From assembly GCA_041395105.1 (NCBI GenBank), contig JAWLBB010000001.1, forward strand, positions 744,001 to 808,000: a DNA stretch of 64,000 nucleotides, written 5' to 3'. Every line of letters begins with the position of its first letter. Within the stretch, counting starts at the first letter, position 1. Made by a program: the position numbers and the translations under genes. The notes below the pieces were generated by a model. That model did no database searches and was not told the origin of the DNA. It worked only from the letters and a program-made list of their open reading frames with translations. Shown here one piece after another: positions 7,463-16,301 of the stretch. This DNA comes from Opitutaceae bacterium. Lineage in GTDB: Bacteria > Verrucomicrobiota > Verrucomicrobiia > Opitutales > Opitutaceae.

Positions 7463-8821
7463 ATGTTCAGCGCGATGATGGCTGATCAGAATGAATTTTC
7501 GCTGGATTTGGGCGAGGCCAAACCACCGGTGCCTTCATTGGACGAAGGACGGTCCGGGCGTCCGCTGGCCGCCCGGATGCGGCCGCGCGGCTTGAGTGAA
7601 GTGGTCGGCCAGAAGCACATCCTCAAGGCCGGCAGCCTGCTTCCGCGGTTGATCCGCAGTGACCGGTTCGGGAGTTTGCTTTTTTACGGACCACCGGGTT
7701 GCGGCAAGACGAGCCTGGCCGAGGCGATTGCGGCGGAGACCGGCAGCCGCTTTGTCCGGGTCAACGCCGTCATGTCAAATGTAGCCGAGCTGCGTGGAAT
7801 ACTTGGACTGGCCCGGCAGCGCCCCGAGTTTCGGACCATCCTCTTCATCGATGAGATTCACCGCTTCAACAAGGCCCAGCAGGATCTGCTGCTGCCCGAT
7901 GTGGAGGAGGGCAATATCCGGCTGATCGGGGCGACGACGCACAACCCGGGTTTTTACGTCAATCCGCCGCTCCTCAGTCGCAGTCATCTTTTTCGCCTTG
8001 AACCGCTCGCGGAGGATGACGTGCTTTCGGTTCTCCGTGCTGCGCTGGAGGATTCCGCGCGGGGTCTGGGTGAGCATGGTTGCGCGGCGGATGATGCGGT
8101 TCTGCGGGATCTGGCCCAGCTCTGTGACGGGGACCTGCGCCGTGCGCTCAATGCGCTCGAGGTGCTCGTGCTCAGTCTGCAGGCCGGGGCGGTCATCACT
8201 TCGGAAGAATTGAAGGTTTTCGCGCAGGAGCGGCAGATCCGCTACGACGCCGATGAAGACGAGCACTACGATACGATATCCGCCTTCATCAAGAGCGTCC
8301 GGGGCGGGGATCCTGACGCCGCCCTCTACTGGATGGCCAAGATGCTGGAAGGGGGGGAGGACCCGCGGTTCATCGCCCGGCGGCTGGTGATTCTCGCGTC
8401 GGAGGATGTCGGACTGGCGGATGCGCGTGCCCTGCCGATCGCAGTGGCCGCCCACCAGGCCTGCGATTTCGTCGGCCTGCCGGAGTGCCGCTACAATCTG
8501 GCCCATGCCACGGTTTTCCTGGCGACTTCACCGAAGAGCAATTCGGCCAATCTCGCCCTGGCTGCCGCGACGGATGCGATCAGGAATGAACCGGTTCAGC
8601 AGGTTCCCGTCCACCTTCGCGACACCGGGGGCCAGGCCTCCAAACGCATGGGGCATGGCGAGGGTTACCTCTACAGCCACGACTACAGGGAAGCGGTCTC
8701 CGGTCAGGACTACATGACCGATCCGAAGACCTTTTATCGGCCGGTTTCATCGGGAGAGGAAGCGGCGATCGTGGAGCGCCTGGCGCGTTGGCGGGAACTC
8801 CGGAAGAAAGCTCGAGCCTGA
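7463..8821 (+). CDS. rarA: Replication-associated recombination protein A (AAA+ ATPase)
   Basis: 452 aa. Residues 76-83 are Walker A (GPPGCGKT), and Walker B with its extension (LFIDEIHRFNKAQQD) lies at 127-141. Sensor and arginine-finger regions follow (GATTHNP, LLSRSHLF). The C-terminal MgsA/RarA tetramerisation domain begins near 265 with the typical HYDTISAFIKSVRGGDPDAA, and later ILASEDVGLADARAL. RarA acts on stalled replication forks and at single-stranded DNA gaps, together with SSB. The start chosen has a purine-rich leader (GGAAGATGGGGT) just upstream. Met6 is an equally possible start. It is a housekeeping gene with no clear tie to the sugar locus that follows. Confidence 0.95.
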   Translation: MFSAMMADQNEFSLDLGEAKPPVPSLDEGRSGRPLAARMRPRGLSEVVGQKHILKAGSLLPRLIRSDRFGSLLFYGPPGCGKTSLAEAIAAETGSRFVRVNAVMSNVAELRGILGLARQRPEFRTILFIDEIHRFNKAQQDLLLPDVEEGNIRLIGATTHNPGFYVNPPLLSRSHLFRLEPLAEDDVLSVLRAALEDSARGLGEHGCAADDAVLRDLAQLCDGDLRRALNALEVLVLSLQAGAVITSEELKVFAQERQIRYDADEDEHYDTISAFIKSVRGGDPDAALYWMAKMLEGGEDPRFIARRLVILASEDVGLADARALPIAVAAHQACDFVGLPECRYNLAHATVFLATSPKSNSANLALAAATDAIRNEPVQQVPVHLRDTGGQASKRMGHGEGYLYSHDYREAVSGQDYMTDPKTFYRPVSSGEEAAIVERLARWRELRKKARA

Positions 8822-9137
8822 GGGGTCGAACCTTCGGTCTCCGGTTGCCGGGGCCGGGTGTTTCCGGTTTGGTCCTCCCTTCGATCTTACTGTTCGAATT
8901 CGGACACTCTCGACCGTCCGTGGGTGTTTGTGTTGCCTTGCTCCACAGCGAAACCCCTTCGCTCGATTTCTACCCGTCGAACGTGAACGAACCCTCGAGA
9001 TTTCCCTCTCACCTCCGGACCTCCGCAGCAGCTGCTGCAGTCGTCGGGAAGTCGTCGCGTTCGGTGATCCTGTAGAGCCGAGTGATCGAAACCCGATAGC
9101 GAATGGAACCTGACAGAACCCTCACCCCTACCACCCT
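8822..9137. other. 316-nt intergenic leader ahead of the TonB-dependent receptor
   Basis: No convincing gene is present on either strand. It contains a perfect 14-bp palindrome GCAGCAGCTGCTGC (9025-9038), which could be an operator or simply a CAG-rich chance event. No Shine-Dalgarno sequence is obvious before the ATG at 9138. Confidence 0.4.
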
Positions 9138-12100
9138 ATGAAAACAAGAAGCCTCCGAAATCTTCCGATTCGATGGACCCTGGCGTCCCTCGTTTCGTTT
9201 GCCGCTGCGCTCAGTCTCAATGCCCAGCAGGCCGCGCCCGCGGCTCCCGCCCCAGCCGAAGAGCCGATCATCGAGCTTTCGCCTTTCGAGGTCGATGCGT
9301 CCGGAAACAGTGGATACTATGCGGCCAATACGCTGATGGGCAGCCGCATGAATACCAAGGTTTCCGACCTGGCCGCATCCATTACGGTGGTCACCCTGGA
9401 GCAGATGGAAGACACGGGTTCGATCGATATGAACGACGTCTTTCGCTACGAGGCCAACACCGAAGGCGCGGAGACCTACACACCCGCGGTGCAGTCCCTG
9501 CGCAACGACGGTGTGGTCGACCTCAATTCCGGCTTCACCCATGGCGCTGACGGGCAGTCCCAGACGGTCGCCATCGCCAACCGCGTACGGGGCATCGGCC
9601 AGCCGACGACAACCCTGAACTACTATCCGTCGAACGCCCAGGTGCCTTTTGATGCGTACAACATCCAGTCGGTCGAGATCAACCGCGGACCGAACTCCAT
9701 GCTTTTCGGCATGGGCAGCCCCGCCGGTATTGTCAACCAGACCAATTCGATGGGGACGATCAATAAGGACAGCACCCGGGTGGGGGTTCGATTTGACGAT
9801 CGCGGTTCCTACCGCGGCAGCCTCTCCTTCAACCGGACACTGATCCAGGACAAGCTCGCTGTTTTTGGCGCGGCCCTCTACGACAACCGGCAGTTCGAGC
9901 GGAAACCGTCCTACGACAAGACGACGCGGTTTTACGGCGCGGCCACCTACAAGCCGCTCTCCAAGACCAAGATCAGCGCCGGCTTCGAGTGGTATGACAA
10001 CGACAACCGGCGTCCCAACACCCTGACCCCCCGCGATGCCGTCACCCCGTGGCGCCAAGGCGGAGGCTGGGGCTACGATCCCTCCACCGGGACGCTCACC
10101 CAGTCGTCGACCGGGAAGACGGCCGGTCCGCTGGCCCTGCGCAGCGGCTCGCCGCGGATCGAGGAGACCCGCGCCTACATCGAGTCCCTCCCCAATTATA
10201 ACGCAGACCTCTGGAACGGAGACCGGACCAAGTACAACGGGGTGAACATTTACGGCGGCGTCGCCTTGACCGATGCCAATTCGGTGCTTCAGACCCCCGG
10301 CATGTGGCTGGGCAACGATTCCCGTCCGAAGATACGGATCGCGGACGGCAACACCCTGGATTACCTTTTTTACCGCGCTGACCGGTATCGACTGGGTTAC
10401 GGCACAGCAGCGAATCCGGCGGCGAATGCGCCGCAATGGGGTTCGGACGCCGAGATCTTCGCCGATCCGGTCCGGGATGCGGCCTACAACACTTCCTACT
10501 CCCAATCGGGTCTGTTCTACGCGGCCGGCAACGGTATCGGCAGCTACCGGTATCCGGGCGTCACCGATCAGTCGATCTACGACTGGACCTCGGTCAATCT
10601 GCTCGAGATGAATTTCGGAGATAAGGAAAACAAGACCTTCAACATCGAGTTTGAGCAGGAGCTCCTCCCGGAGGTGAATCTGAGTGCGGGCTGGTTTCGG
10701 CAGGACTTTGCGTCGACGACCAATTACACCGTGTCCCAGCTGAATGTGGCCACATTGTTTGTCGACACCAACACCCACACGCCGCAGGGGGAGGTCAACC
10801 CCTACTTCGGCCAGCCTTACCTGGAGAGCCCGACCGATCCCGATCAGTTCGTGATCGAGAACAGCCATGACAGCGGACGCGTCATGCTGGCCTGGACGCC
10901 CGACTTCACGGAGAATGACGGATGGTCCAAGTGGTTGGGCCGCCATCAGATCCTGGGTCTGCTCTCGACCGACCGGGACACCGGGAGCTTCTGGCGGAAG
11001 CGCTGGTACATCACGAGCAGCGAGGAAGGCGCCAAGAATGTGGTCAACCTGACCAAGAACCCGAACAACAATGCCGACGGCAGTCCGACGGGCTACAACC
11101 TTGAGAACCGCAGCGTGCAGCGTATCTATTATGTGGGTTCAGCAGGGGGGACACCCGACGGCTCGGTCAAGCAGAGTTCGGGTGAGTGGAACAACATGAG
11201 CTTCACCGGCCAGTTGCCCTACTTCAACTGGGACTCCCGCACCTGGGAGCCGCTGCAGTACACGACCGAATACATCGACCATTCGGCCCACACCGGCCGG
11301 TCCCAGCGCCAGGTCGACTCCTACAGCGCCGGCATCACCAGCCATTGGTGGGATGACCGCATCGTGACCACGTTCGGCATCCGCCGGGACGACTACAAGG
11401 CACGGGCGACCACGAACGGTGCGATCCTGGATCAGGACGGCAACCAGGTGGCACCGGGCATGACCAACCAGGAGAAGTGGGTCAACGGTTACTACCAGAC
11501 CGAGACCATCTTCAACCGTTGGAATCGGTGGGACGAACTCAGTGGGGATACCAGCACGATCGGCGCGGTCATCCGTCCGTTCGAACGCTGGGACGCCATC
11601 GACAACGAGTTCATCAGCAGTCTCGGTTTCAGCTACAACCGGTCCGACAACTTCAATCCTCCAACGGCGGCGCAGGTCGATGTGTTCGGCACCCCCTTGC
11701 CCAAGCCGACGGGTGAGGGCGAGGACTACGGCATCCAGTTCTCCCTGTTCCAGAACAAACTGTTTGCCCGTTTCAACTGGTTCAAGATGACCAATGACAA
11801 CGAGCGGACCAACCCGGGCACCTCGATCAGCCGCATGAACGGCAACGTGGACACCGACACGTTCCGCAACTGGGCGCGCACGATTGCCAAAATCAACATG
11901 GGGATGGATCCGATTGATTCGGCGACCTTCAATGCGACCCTTTCGGAGGCCGACGAGCAGGCCGTGCGGGCCGCGACCGAGGTCATCTGGCAACAGCCCT
12001 ACACGTATTACGAGGACATTGGCTCGGTCTACGCCACCCGGTCCGCCGAGGCCGAGGGCATGGAGGTGCAGATCACCTACAACCCGACCTCCAACTGGAC

Positions 12101-12812
12101 CATGAAGTTCACCGGGGGCAAGCAGGAGACGGTATATGCGAACGTGATGAAGGAGTTCGACGCCTGGTTCGACCATCGCGACCCGGTCTGGTCGGGCGCC
12201 CGCGCCGCAAACTACCTCAAGCCGGAGTACCAAAGCCTGGCCACCTACACAAACGACGCCGGTCGGGCAGTGAACCTGGTCGATTTCTGGAACAGCTATG
12301 GCTATGCCTCGACGGTGACCGGTGAGGACCCGAATTATCCCAACGTGCAGGCCTACTGGGATGACATCGTCAACCCGCAGGTGGCGATCGCGAAGGAACT
12401 CGAGGGTCAGGCCTCGCCCGGGCAGCGCCGGTATCACTATACCTACCTGACGAGCTACAACTTCACCGAGGGCGCGCTCGAAGGGTTCGGAGTCGGCGGC
12501 GCGGTTCGGTGGGAGGACAAGGCCATCATCGGCTATTACGGCAGGCCGAACCCGGGCACCGGCTCGGACGACCTGGTGCTGGCCGACGTCGACAGGCCCA
12601 TCTGGGATGACGCCCGGACCTACGTGGACTTCTGGGTCAGCTACACCACCCGCTTTGGCGACGGAAGCCGGCTGAAACTTCAGCTGAACGTGGTCGACGT
12701 CTTCGAGAGCGGCGGCCTCCAGCCCGTGTCGGTCAACTACGATGGGTCGGAGTCCGCCTTCCGCATCGTCGATCCGCGTCAGTTCATCCTCAGTGCCACT
12801 TTTGATTTCTAG
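9138..12812 (+). CDS. TonB-dependent outer-membrane receptor, probable RG-I oligosaccharide importer
   Basis: 1224 aa, which is large for the family. A signal peptide (residues 1-30) ends at LSLNAQ. It is followed by a Pro/Ala linker and a TonB-box-like ELSPFEVDAS (46-55). A plug domain follows at about 70-220 (SVEINRGPNSMLFGMGSPAGIVN). A long beta-barrel with many alternating aromatic strands ends in ...FILSATFDF with the usual terminal Phe. Such receptors carry ligands across the outer membrane using energy from TonB-ExbBD. No SusD-like lipoprotein gene is next to it, which is normal for Verrucomicrobiota. It is the first gene of the rhamnogalacturonan locus, so import of pectic oligosaccharides is the likely role. 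The substrate is inferred from context only. Confidence 0.93.
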   Translation: MKTRSLRNLPIRWTLASLVSFAAALSLNAQQAAPAAPAPAEEPIIELSPFEVDASGNSGYYAANTLMGSRMNTKVSDLAASITVVTLEQMEDTGSIDMNDVFRYEANTEGAETYTPAVQSLRNDGVVDLNSGFTHGADGQSQTVAIANRVRGIGQPTTTLNYYPSNAQVPFDAYNIQSVEINRGPNSMLFGMGSPAGIVNQTNSMGTINKDSTRVGVRFDDRGSYRGSLSFNRTLIQDKLAVFGAALYDNRQFERKPSYDKTTRFYGAATYKPLSKTKISAGFEWYDNDNRRPNTLTPRDAVTPWRQGGGWGYDPSTGTLTQSSTGKTAGPLALRSGSPRIEETRAYIESLPNYNADLWNGDRTKYNGVNIYGGVALTDANSVLQTPGMWLGNDSRPKIRIADGNTLDYLFYRADRYRLGYGTAANPAANAPQWGSDAEIFADPVRDAAYNTSYSQSGLFYAAGNGIGSYRYPGVTDQSIYDWTSVNLLEMNFGDKENKTFNIEFEQELLPEVNLSAGWFRQDFASTTNYTVSQLNVATLFVDTNTHTPQGEVNPYFGQPYLESPTDPDQFVIENSHDSGRVMLAWTPDFTENDGWSKWLGRHQILGLLSTDRDTGSFWRKRWYITSSEEGAKNVVNLTKNPNNNADGSPTGYNLENRSVQRIYYVGSAGGTPDGSVKQSSGEWNNMSFTGQLPYFNWDSRTWEPLQYTTEYIDHSAHTGRSQRQVDSYSAGITSHWWDDRIVTTFGIRRDDYKARATTNGAILDQDGNQVAPGMTNQEKWVNGYYQTETIFNRWNRWDELSGDTSTIGAVIRPFERWDAIDNEFISSLGFSYNRSDNFNPPTAAQVDVFGTPLPKPTGEGEDYGIQFSLFQNKLFARFNWFKMTNDNERTNPGTSISRMNGNVDTDTFRNWARTIAKINMGMDPIDSATFNATLSEADEQAVRAATEVIWQQPYTYYEDIGSVYATRSAEAEGMEVQITYNPTSNWTMKFTGGKQETVYANVMKEFDAWFDHRDPVWSGARAANYLKPEYQSLATYTNDAGRAVNLVDFWNSYGYASTVTGEDPNYPNVQAYWDDIVNPQVAIAKELEGQASPGQRRYHYTYLTSYNFTEGALEGFGVGGAVRWEDKAIIGYYGRPNPGTGSDDLVLADVDRPIWDDARTYVDFWVSYTTRFGDGSRLKLQLNVVDVFESGGLQPVSVNYDGSESAFRIVDPRQFILSATFDF

Positions 12813-12858
12813 CCTTCGTCAGGAGTCAGAACAGTCGTGCATTAGTGTCGTATCGAGA

Positions 12859-12882
12859 CCTCCCCCGCAGGGGCGGGGGAGG
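12859..12882 (+). terminator. Strong GC stem-loop terminator after the TonB receptor
   Basis: A perfect 10-bp stem CCTCCCCCGC / GCGGGGGAGG with loop AGGG, followed by CTCTTTCC. It begins 47 nt after the receptor stop and separates it from the symporter operon at 13026. Confidence 0.75.
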
Positions 12883-13025
12883 CTCTTTCCAGATCGCCCG
12901 CAGCGATTGGAAACCAGCCGATGAGGTTACACTGGGCGGGTTTGGCAATTGTGCCTATCGCAGCGGAGGGTCTCCGGAACTGTTTCGGAGAGATTTGGAG
13001 ACAGTCCTGAACATCCATTAGTGCC

Positions 13026-15062
13026 ATGAGCGGGATCCACTTTCTCGATAGTGTCGCCATCGTCGCCTACCTCGCGGTGGTCGTTTATCTGGGGAAGCGC
13101 GCATCCCACGGACAGCAGAGCGAGGAAGGGTATTTCCTGGCCGGACGGAAGCTGGGGAAAGCCTATCAGTTCTTTCTGAATTTCGGAAATGCGACGGATG
13201 CCAACGGTGCGGTAAGCACTGCGAGCCTGGTTTATCAGAAGGGTGTGTCCGGGGTCTGGCTGGCCCTGCAGACGCTGTTCATGAACCCCTACTACTGGTT
13301 CATGAACGTCTGGTTTCGACGGGTCCGCCTGGTGACGGTGGCGGATCTGTTTGAGGACCGCTTCGGTACCAAGGCACTGGCGCGTTTCTATGCGATCTTC
13401 CAGATCTGCGCGACGGTCATTGTCACGATCGGCTTCGGCAACCTGGTGGCCTACAAAGTGACGGCCTCGCTCATTGTGAAGCCGGAGTCGGCCTGGACCG
13501 AGACGGAACGCCTTTCGGTCGAGGGTTACCGGGAATTCAATACCCTGAGCGGACAGTACAAGTCGGGTGTGATCTCCAATGAGGGGGCGGTCCGGCTCGG
13601 TGTGCTGGAGGAGCAAAGGAAGCGGGGGGAACTGCGCAGCTTTGTCTCTTATCTCGATTCCCCTGTTGGCAAGTGGGGCTACTATATCACCTATTCGCTG
13701 ATCATCGGGGGCTATATCGTGATGGGCGGACTGGCCGCGGCCGCCGTCAATGAAGCCTTTCAGGGTGTCCTCATCATCGTCTTCTCGGTCCTGCTCATCC
13801 CCGGTGGATTGGCGGCAATCGGGGGTTGGGATGCGCTGAAGGAGAAGGTGCCGGAGGCGAGCTTTCAATTGTTGAGCGCGGGGGGCATCGGTTTCTGGGA
13901 ACTGGTCGGCATCTTCTTCATCAGCATTGTCCAGATCCACGGCATCATCGGCAACATGGGTGTGGCGGGATCGGCGAAGAACGAGTTCGCCGCAAGGTTC
14001 GGAGCAGTTTCCGGGACTTACGCCAAACGTATCATGATCATCCTCTGGGCGTTCGTCGGCTTGATCGCGATTGCCCTCTACCGGGGCGAAGCGACCCTGT
14101 CCGATCCTGACTCGGCCTGGGGGACGATGGCGCTGCAGCTTCTGCGTCCGGGGTTTCTTGGTCTGATGATGGCCGGACTGCTGGCCGCCAATATGTCGAC
14201 GATCGCCGCCCAGACCATGGCGATCTCGGCACTCTTCACCCGTAACGTATTCAAGTATCTCTTTCCCGGGACGACGGAGCGCGGGTCGGTTCTGGCCGGC
14301 CGGATTTCCATCGTGGTCATCCTTTCGATCGGGGTGATCGCGGCGGCTTCGATGGATGATGTTTATGCGGTTGTCCAATTGCTGCTCACGGTCAATGTCC
14401 CGTTTGGCGCGGCGGTGGTGCTGATCTTCTTTTGGCGGCGGCTGTCCGGGGCGGCCGTCTGGTCGGCTGTCCTGGTTTGTGCGGTGCTCAATATCATGAT
14501 TCCGGCGTGGCTTCCGTCGATGGTTCCGTCCGTCGGCCAATCCCCGGCGCTCACCGGGGAAGTGACGCTGAAGGACGGACGGACCAGTGCAGTCTTTTTC
14601 GACTCGGTCGTCCGATCGGATCCGAACGATCCCGGAAGTCCGCGCCTTGGCCAGGGCCGTTTCCATCTTGAACTGGTAGTCCTGGACCGGATCGGCCTCG
14701 ATGTGGCCGGACTTTCCCCGAGCGGCCGCAATGCCGCCCGCTTCTTCTACGACGGAGCCCTCCCGTTTGTCATCCTGATCCTGGTCAGCTATTTCACGAA
14801 ACCGCCGCCGCTCGACAGGACGGATCAATTCTTTGGCAAGATGAAGACGCCGGTCGGGGCCGACCCGGAGCTCGAGGCCGCGGCGATGGCCGAGACCCGG
14901 GCTGACCCCCATCGGTTCGACCAGGCCAAGCTTTTTCCGGGATCCTCCTGGGAATTCACCCGTTGGAACCTTGTGGATGCGGTTGGTTTCGCCGCCTGCC
15001 TGGCCCTCTCCTTCAGCATCCTCGGGCTGTTCTGGCTTTTCCTCCGGCTCGCCTCCTCATGA
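13026..15062 (+). CDS. Sodium:solute symporter (SSS family)
   Basis: 678 aa with about 13-14 hydrophobic segments spread from residue 8 to the C-terminus (LDSVAIVAYLAVVVYLGKRA at the start). Segments typical of SSS transporters include NFGNATDANGAVSTASLVYQ and GLMMAGLLAANMSTIAAQTM, the latter matching the conserved TM8 region near the Na site. Residues about 520-570 form a soluble insert. Its stop overlaps the ATG of the next gene (ATGA, 15059-15062), so it is translationally coupled to a Gfo/Idh/MocA oxidoreductase. Inner-membrane uptake of a sugar or uronate with Na+ is the likely role. The transported compound is not determinable from sequence. Confidence 0.9.
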   Translation: MSGIHFLDSVAIVAYLAVVVYLGKRASHGQQSEEGYFLAGRKLGKAYQFFLNFGNATDANGAVSTASLVYQKGVSGVWLALQTLFMNPYYWFMNVWFRRVRLVTVADLFEDRFGTKALARFYAIFQICATVIVTIGFGNLVAYKVTASLIVKPESAWTETERLSVEGYREFNTLSGQYKSGVISNEGAVRLGVLEEQRKRGELRSFVSYLDSPVGKWGYYITYSLIIGGYIVMGGLAAAAVNEAFQGVLIIVFSVLLIPGGLAAIGGWDALKEKVPEASFQLLSAGGIGFWELVGIFFISIVQIHGIIGNMGVAGSAKNEFAARFGAVSGTYAKRIMIILWAFVGLIAIALYRGEATLSDPDSAWGTMALQLLRPGFLGLMMAGLLAANMSTIAAQTMAISALFTRNVFKYLFPGTTERGSVLAGRISIVVILSIGVIAAASMDDVYAVVQLLLTVNVPFGAAVVLIFFWRRLSGAAVWSAVLVCAVLNIMIPAWLPSMVPSVGQSPALTGEVTLKDGRTSAVFFDSVVRSDPNDPGSPRLGQGRFHLELVVLDRIGLDVAGLSPSGRNAARFFYDGALPFVILILVSYFTKPPPLDRTDQFFGKMKTPVGADPELEAAAMAETRADPHRFDQAKLFPGSSWEFTRWNLVDAVGFAACLALSFSILGLFWLFLRLASS

Positions 15063-16291
15063 ACTCAACATCGAACTCAATCCCGAGGGTGGGCCTGGTC
15101 GGAGTATCGGGATACGCGGGTATCCATCTGGCGCTTCTGCGCGATGCCCAGGACGCAGGGCGGGCGGAGTTCGCCGCCGCCGTGGTCATCAATCCCGACG
15201 AGGAAGTGGCCATCGTCCGGGATCTGCTCAAACGCGGCGTCAAGGTGTATTCAACATTCGATGACTTTGTGGTGTCCGAAAAGGGACGGCTGGACCTCTG
15301 CTTTGTGCCCACCGGGATCCGCTGGCACGCTCCGATGACGGTGGCCGCGCTGCGGGCGGGCATGAACGTGCTGGTGGAAAAGCCGCTCGCCGGCTGCGTG
15401 CAGGACGCCGACGCGATTCTTGATGCGGAAAGGGAAACCGGACGGTTCGTCGCGGTCGGTTTCCAGGACATGTATGTGGAGACGACCGCCTGGTTGAAGG
15501 AGCGTTTGCTTGAGAGAGCGGTCGGCGAGTTGGCGGCGATCCGCTTCATCGGTTTGTGGCCGCGTTCCAATGCCTATTTTGCGCGCAATCAATGGGCGGG
15601 CCGGCTGTTCACTGACGACGTAGCCATCTTCGATTCACCCTTCAACAATGCGTTGGCCCATTTTGTCCATCTGGCGCTTTTCCTGGCGGGCGAGGAGCAG
15701 TGTTCCACGGCATCGGCCCGCCTGGTGGATGCCGAGCTTTTCCGGGCACATGCGATTGAGAGCTTTGACACCGGGGTGATCCGGGCCCGGTCGCCTGGTG
15801 GAATCGACTTCTGGTTTGGCGCGAGCCATGCCTGCACCGTGGAGCGTGAGCCCGAGATTCATATCCTCGGATCAGAGGGCCGGGCGGTCTGGCTCTATGA
15901 TGAAACGTGCACCATCACCCGTTTTGATGGCGCGGTGGAGAAAAGGCCGGTTCCGACCGCGGAGGCGGCGAGGAGGAGGATGGTTCAATCGGTCTTCCGC
16001 AGGCTGACCGATCCGTCGGTTTTCATCGCCACCGCGAAGTCGGCCAGAGCACATACCGTTCTCATCGATGAAACCCATCGTTTGTCCTCAATCAGGACGG
16101 TGGATCCTTCGCGGATCGACCTGGTTCGCGTGGGCGGGACGGAGTCGGGGGAGATGATACGCGCCATCCGTGACCTTCCCGATGCGCTCGATCGCGCCTT
16201 CATCAATGGATCGACACTCTGCAGTGAGAATTTCAGTCTGGATGAACTCGTTCCAAGAAACGATCCGGAGAGCCGCCTCCAGACGTCATGA
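15059..16291 (+). CDS. Gfo/Idh/MocA-family oxidoreductase
   Basis: 410 aa. The ATG at 15059 overlaps the upstream TGA, which is why I prefer it over a longer in-frame extension lacking family similarity. The Rossmann dinucleotide motif is GVSGYAG (15-21), and the family signature EKP is at 107-109 in VLVEKPLAG. The C-terminal alpha/beta domain carries the substrate site (FNNALAHFVHLALFLAG). Known activity: NAD(P)-dependent oxidation or reduction of sugars or uronates. Coupling to a symporter and an exo-rhamnogalacturonan lyase suggests it processes an imported monosaccharide or unsaturated uronate. Unlike the truncated relative at 2694-3008, it is complete. Confidence 0.88.
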   Translation: MNSTSNSIPRVGLVGVSGYAGIHLALLRDAQDAGRAEFAAAVVINPDEEVAIVRDLLKRGVKVYSTFDDFVVSEKGRLDLCFVPTGIRWHAPMTVAALRAGMNVLVEKPLAGCVQDADAILDAERETGRFVAVGFQDMYVETTAWLKERLLERAVGELAAIRFIGLWPRSNAYFARNQWAGRLFTDDVAIFDSPFNNALAHFVHLALFLAGEEQCSTASARLVDAELFRAHAIESFDTGVIRARSPGGIDFWFGASHACTVEREPEIHILGSEGRAVWLYDETCTITRFDGAVEKRPVPTAEAARRRMVQSVFRRLTDPSVFIATAKSARAHTVLIDETHRLSSIRTVDPSRIDLVRVGGTESGEMIRAIRDLPDALDRAFINGSTLCSENFSLDELVPRNDPESRLQTS

Positions 16292-16301
16292 GGACCCCAT
16301 T

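Noticed and set aside
9009..10946. 645-codon minus-strand frame opposite the TonB receptor
   Set aside because: Antisense of a well-supported receptor, with no signal or domain.
12927..14912. 661-codon minus-strand frame opposite the SSS symporter
   Set aside because: The translation is hydrophilic, Arg/Asp/His-rich and low in complexity, typical of the antisense of a membrane protein gene.
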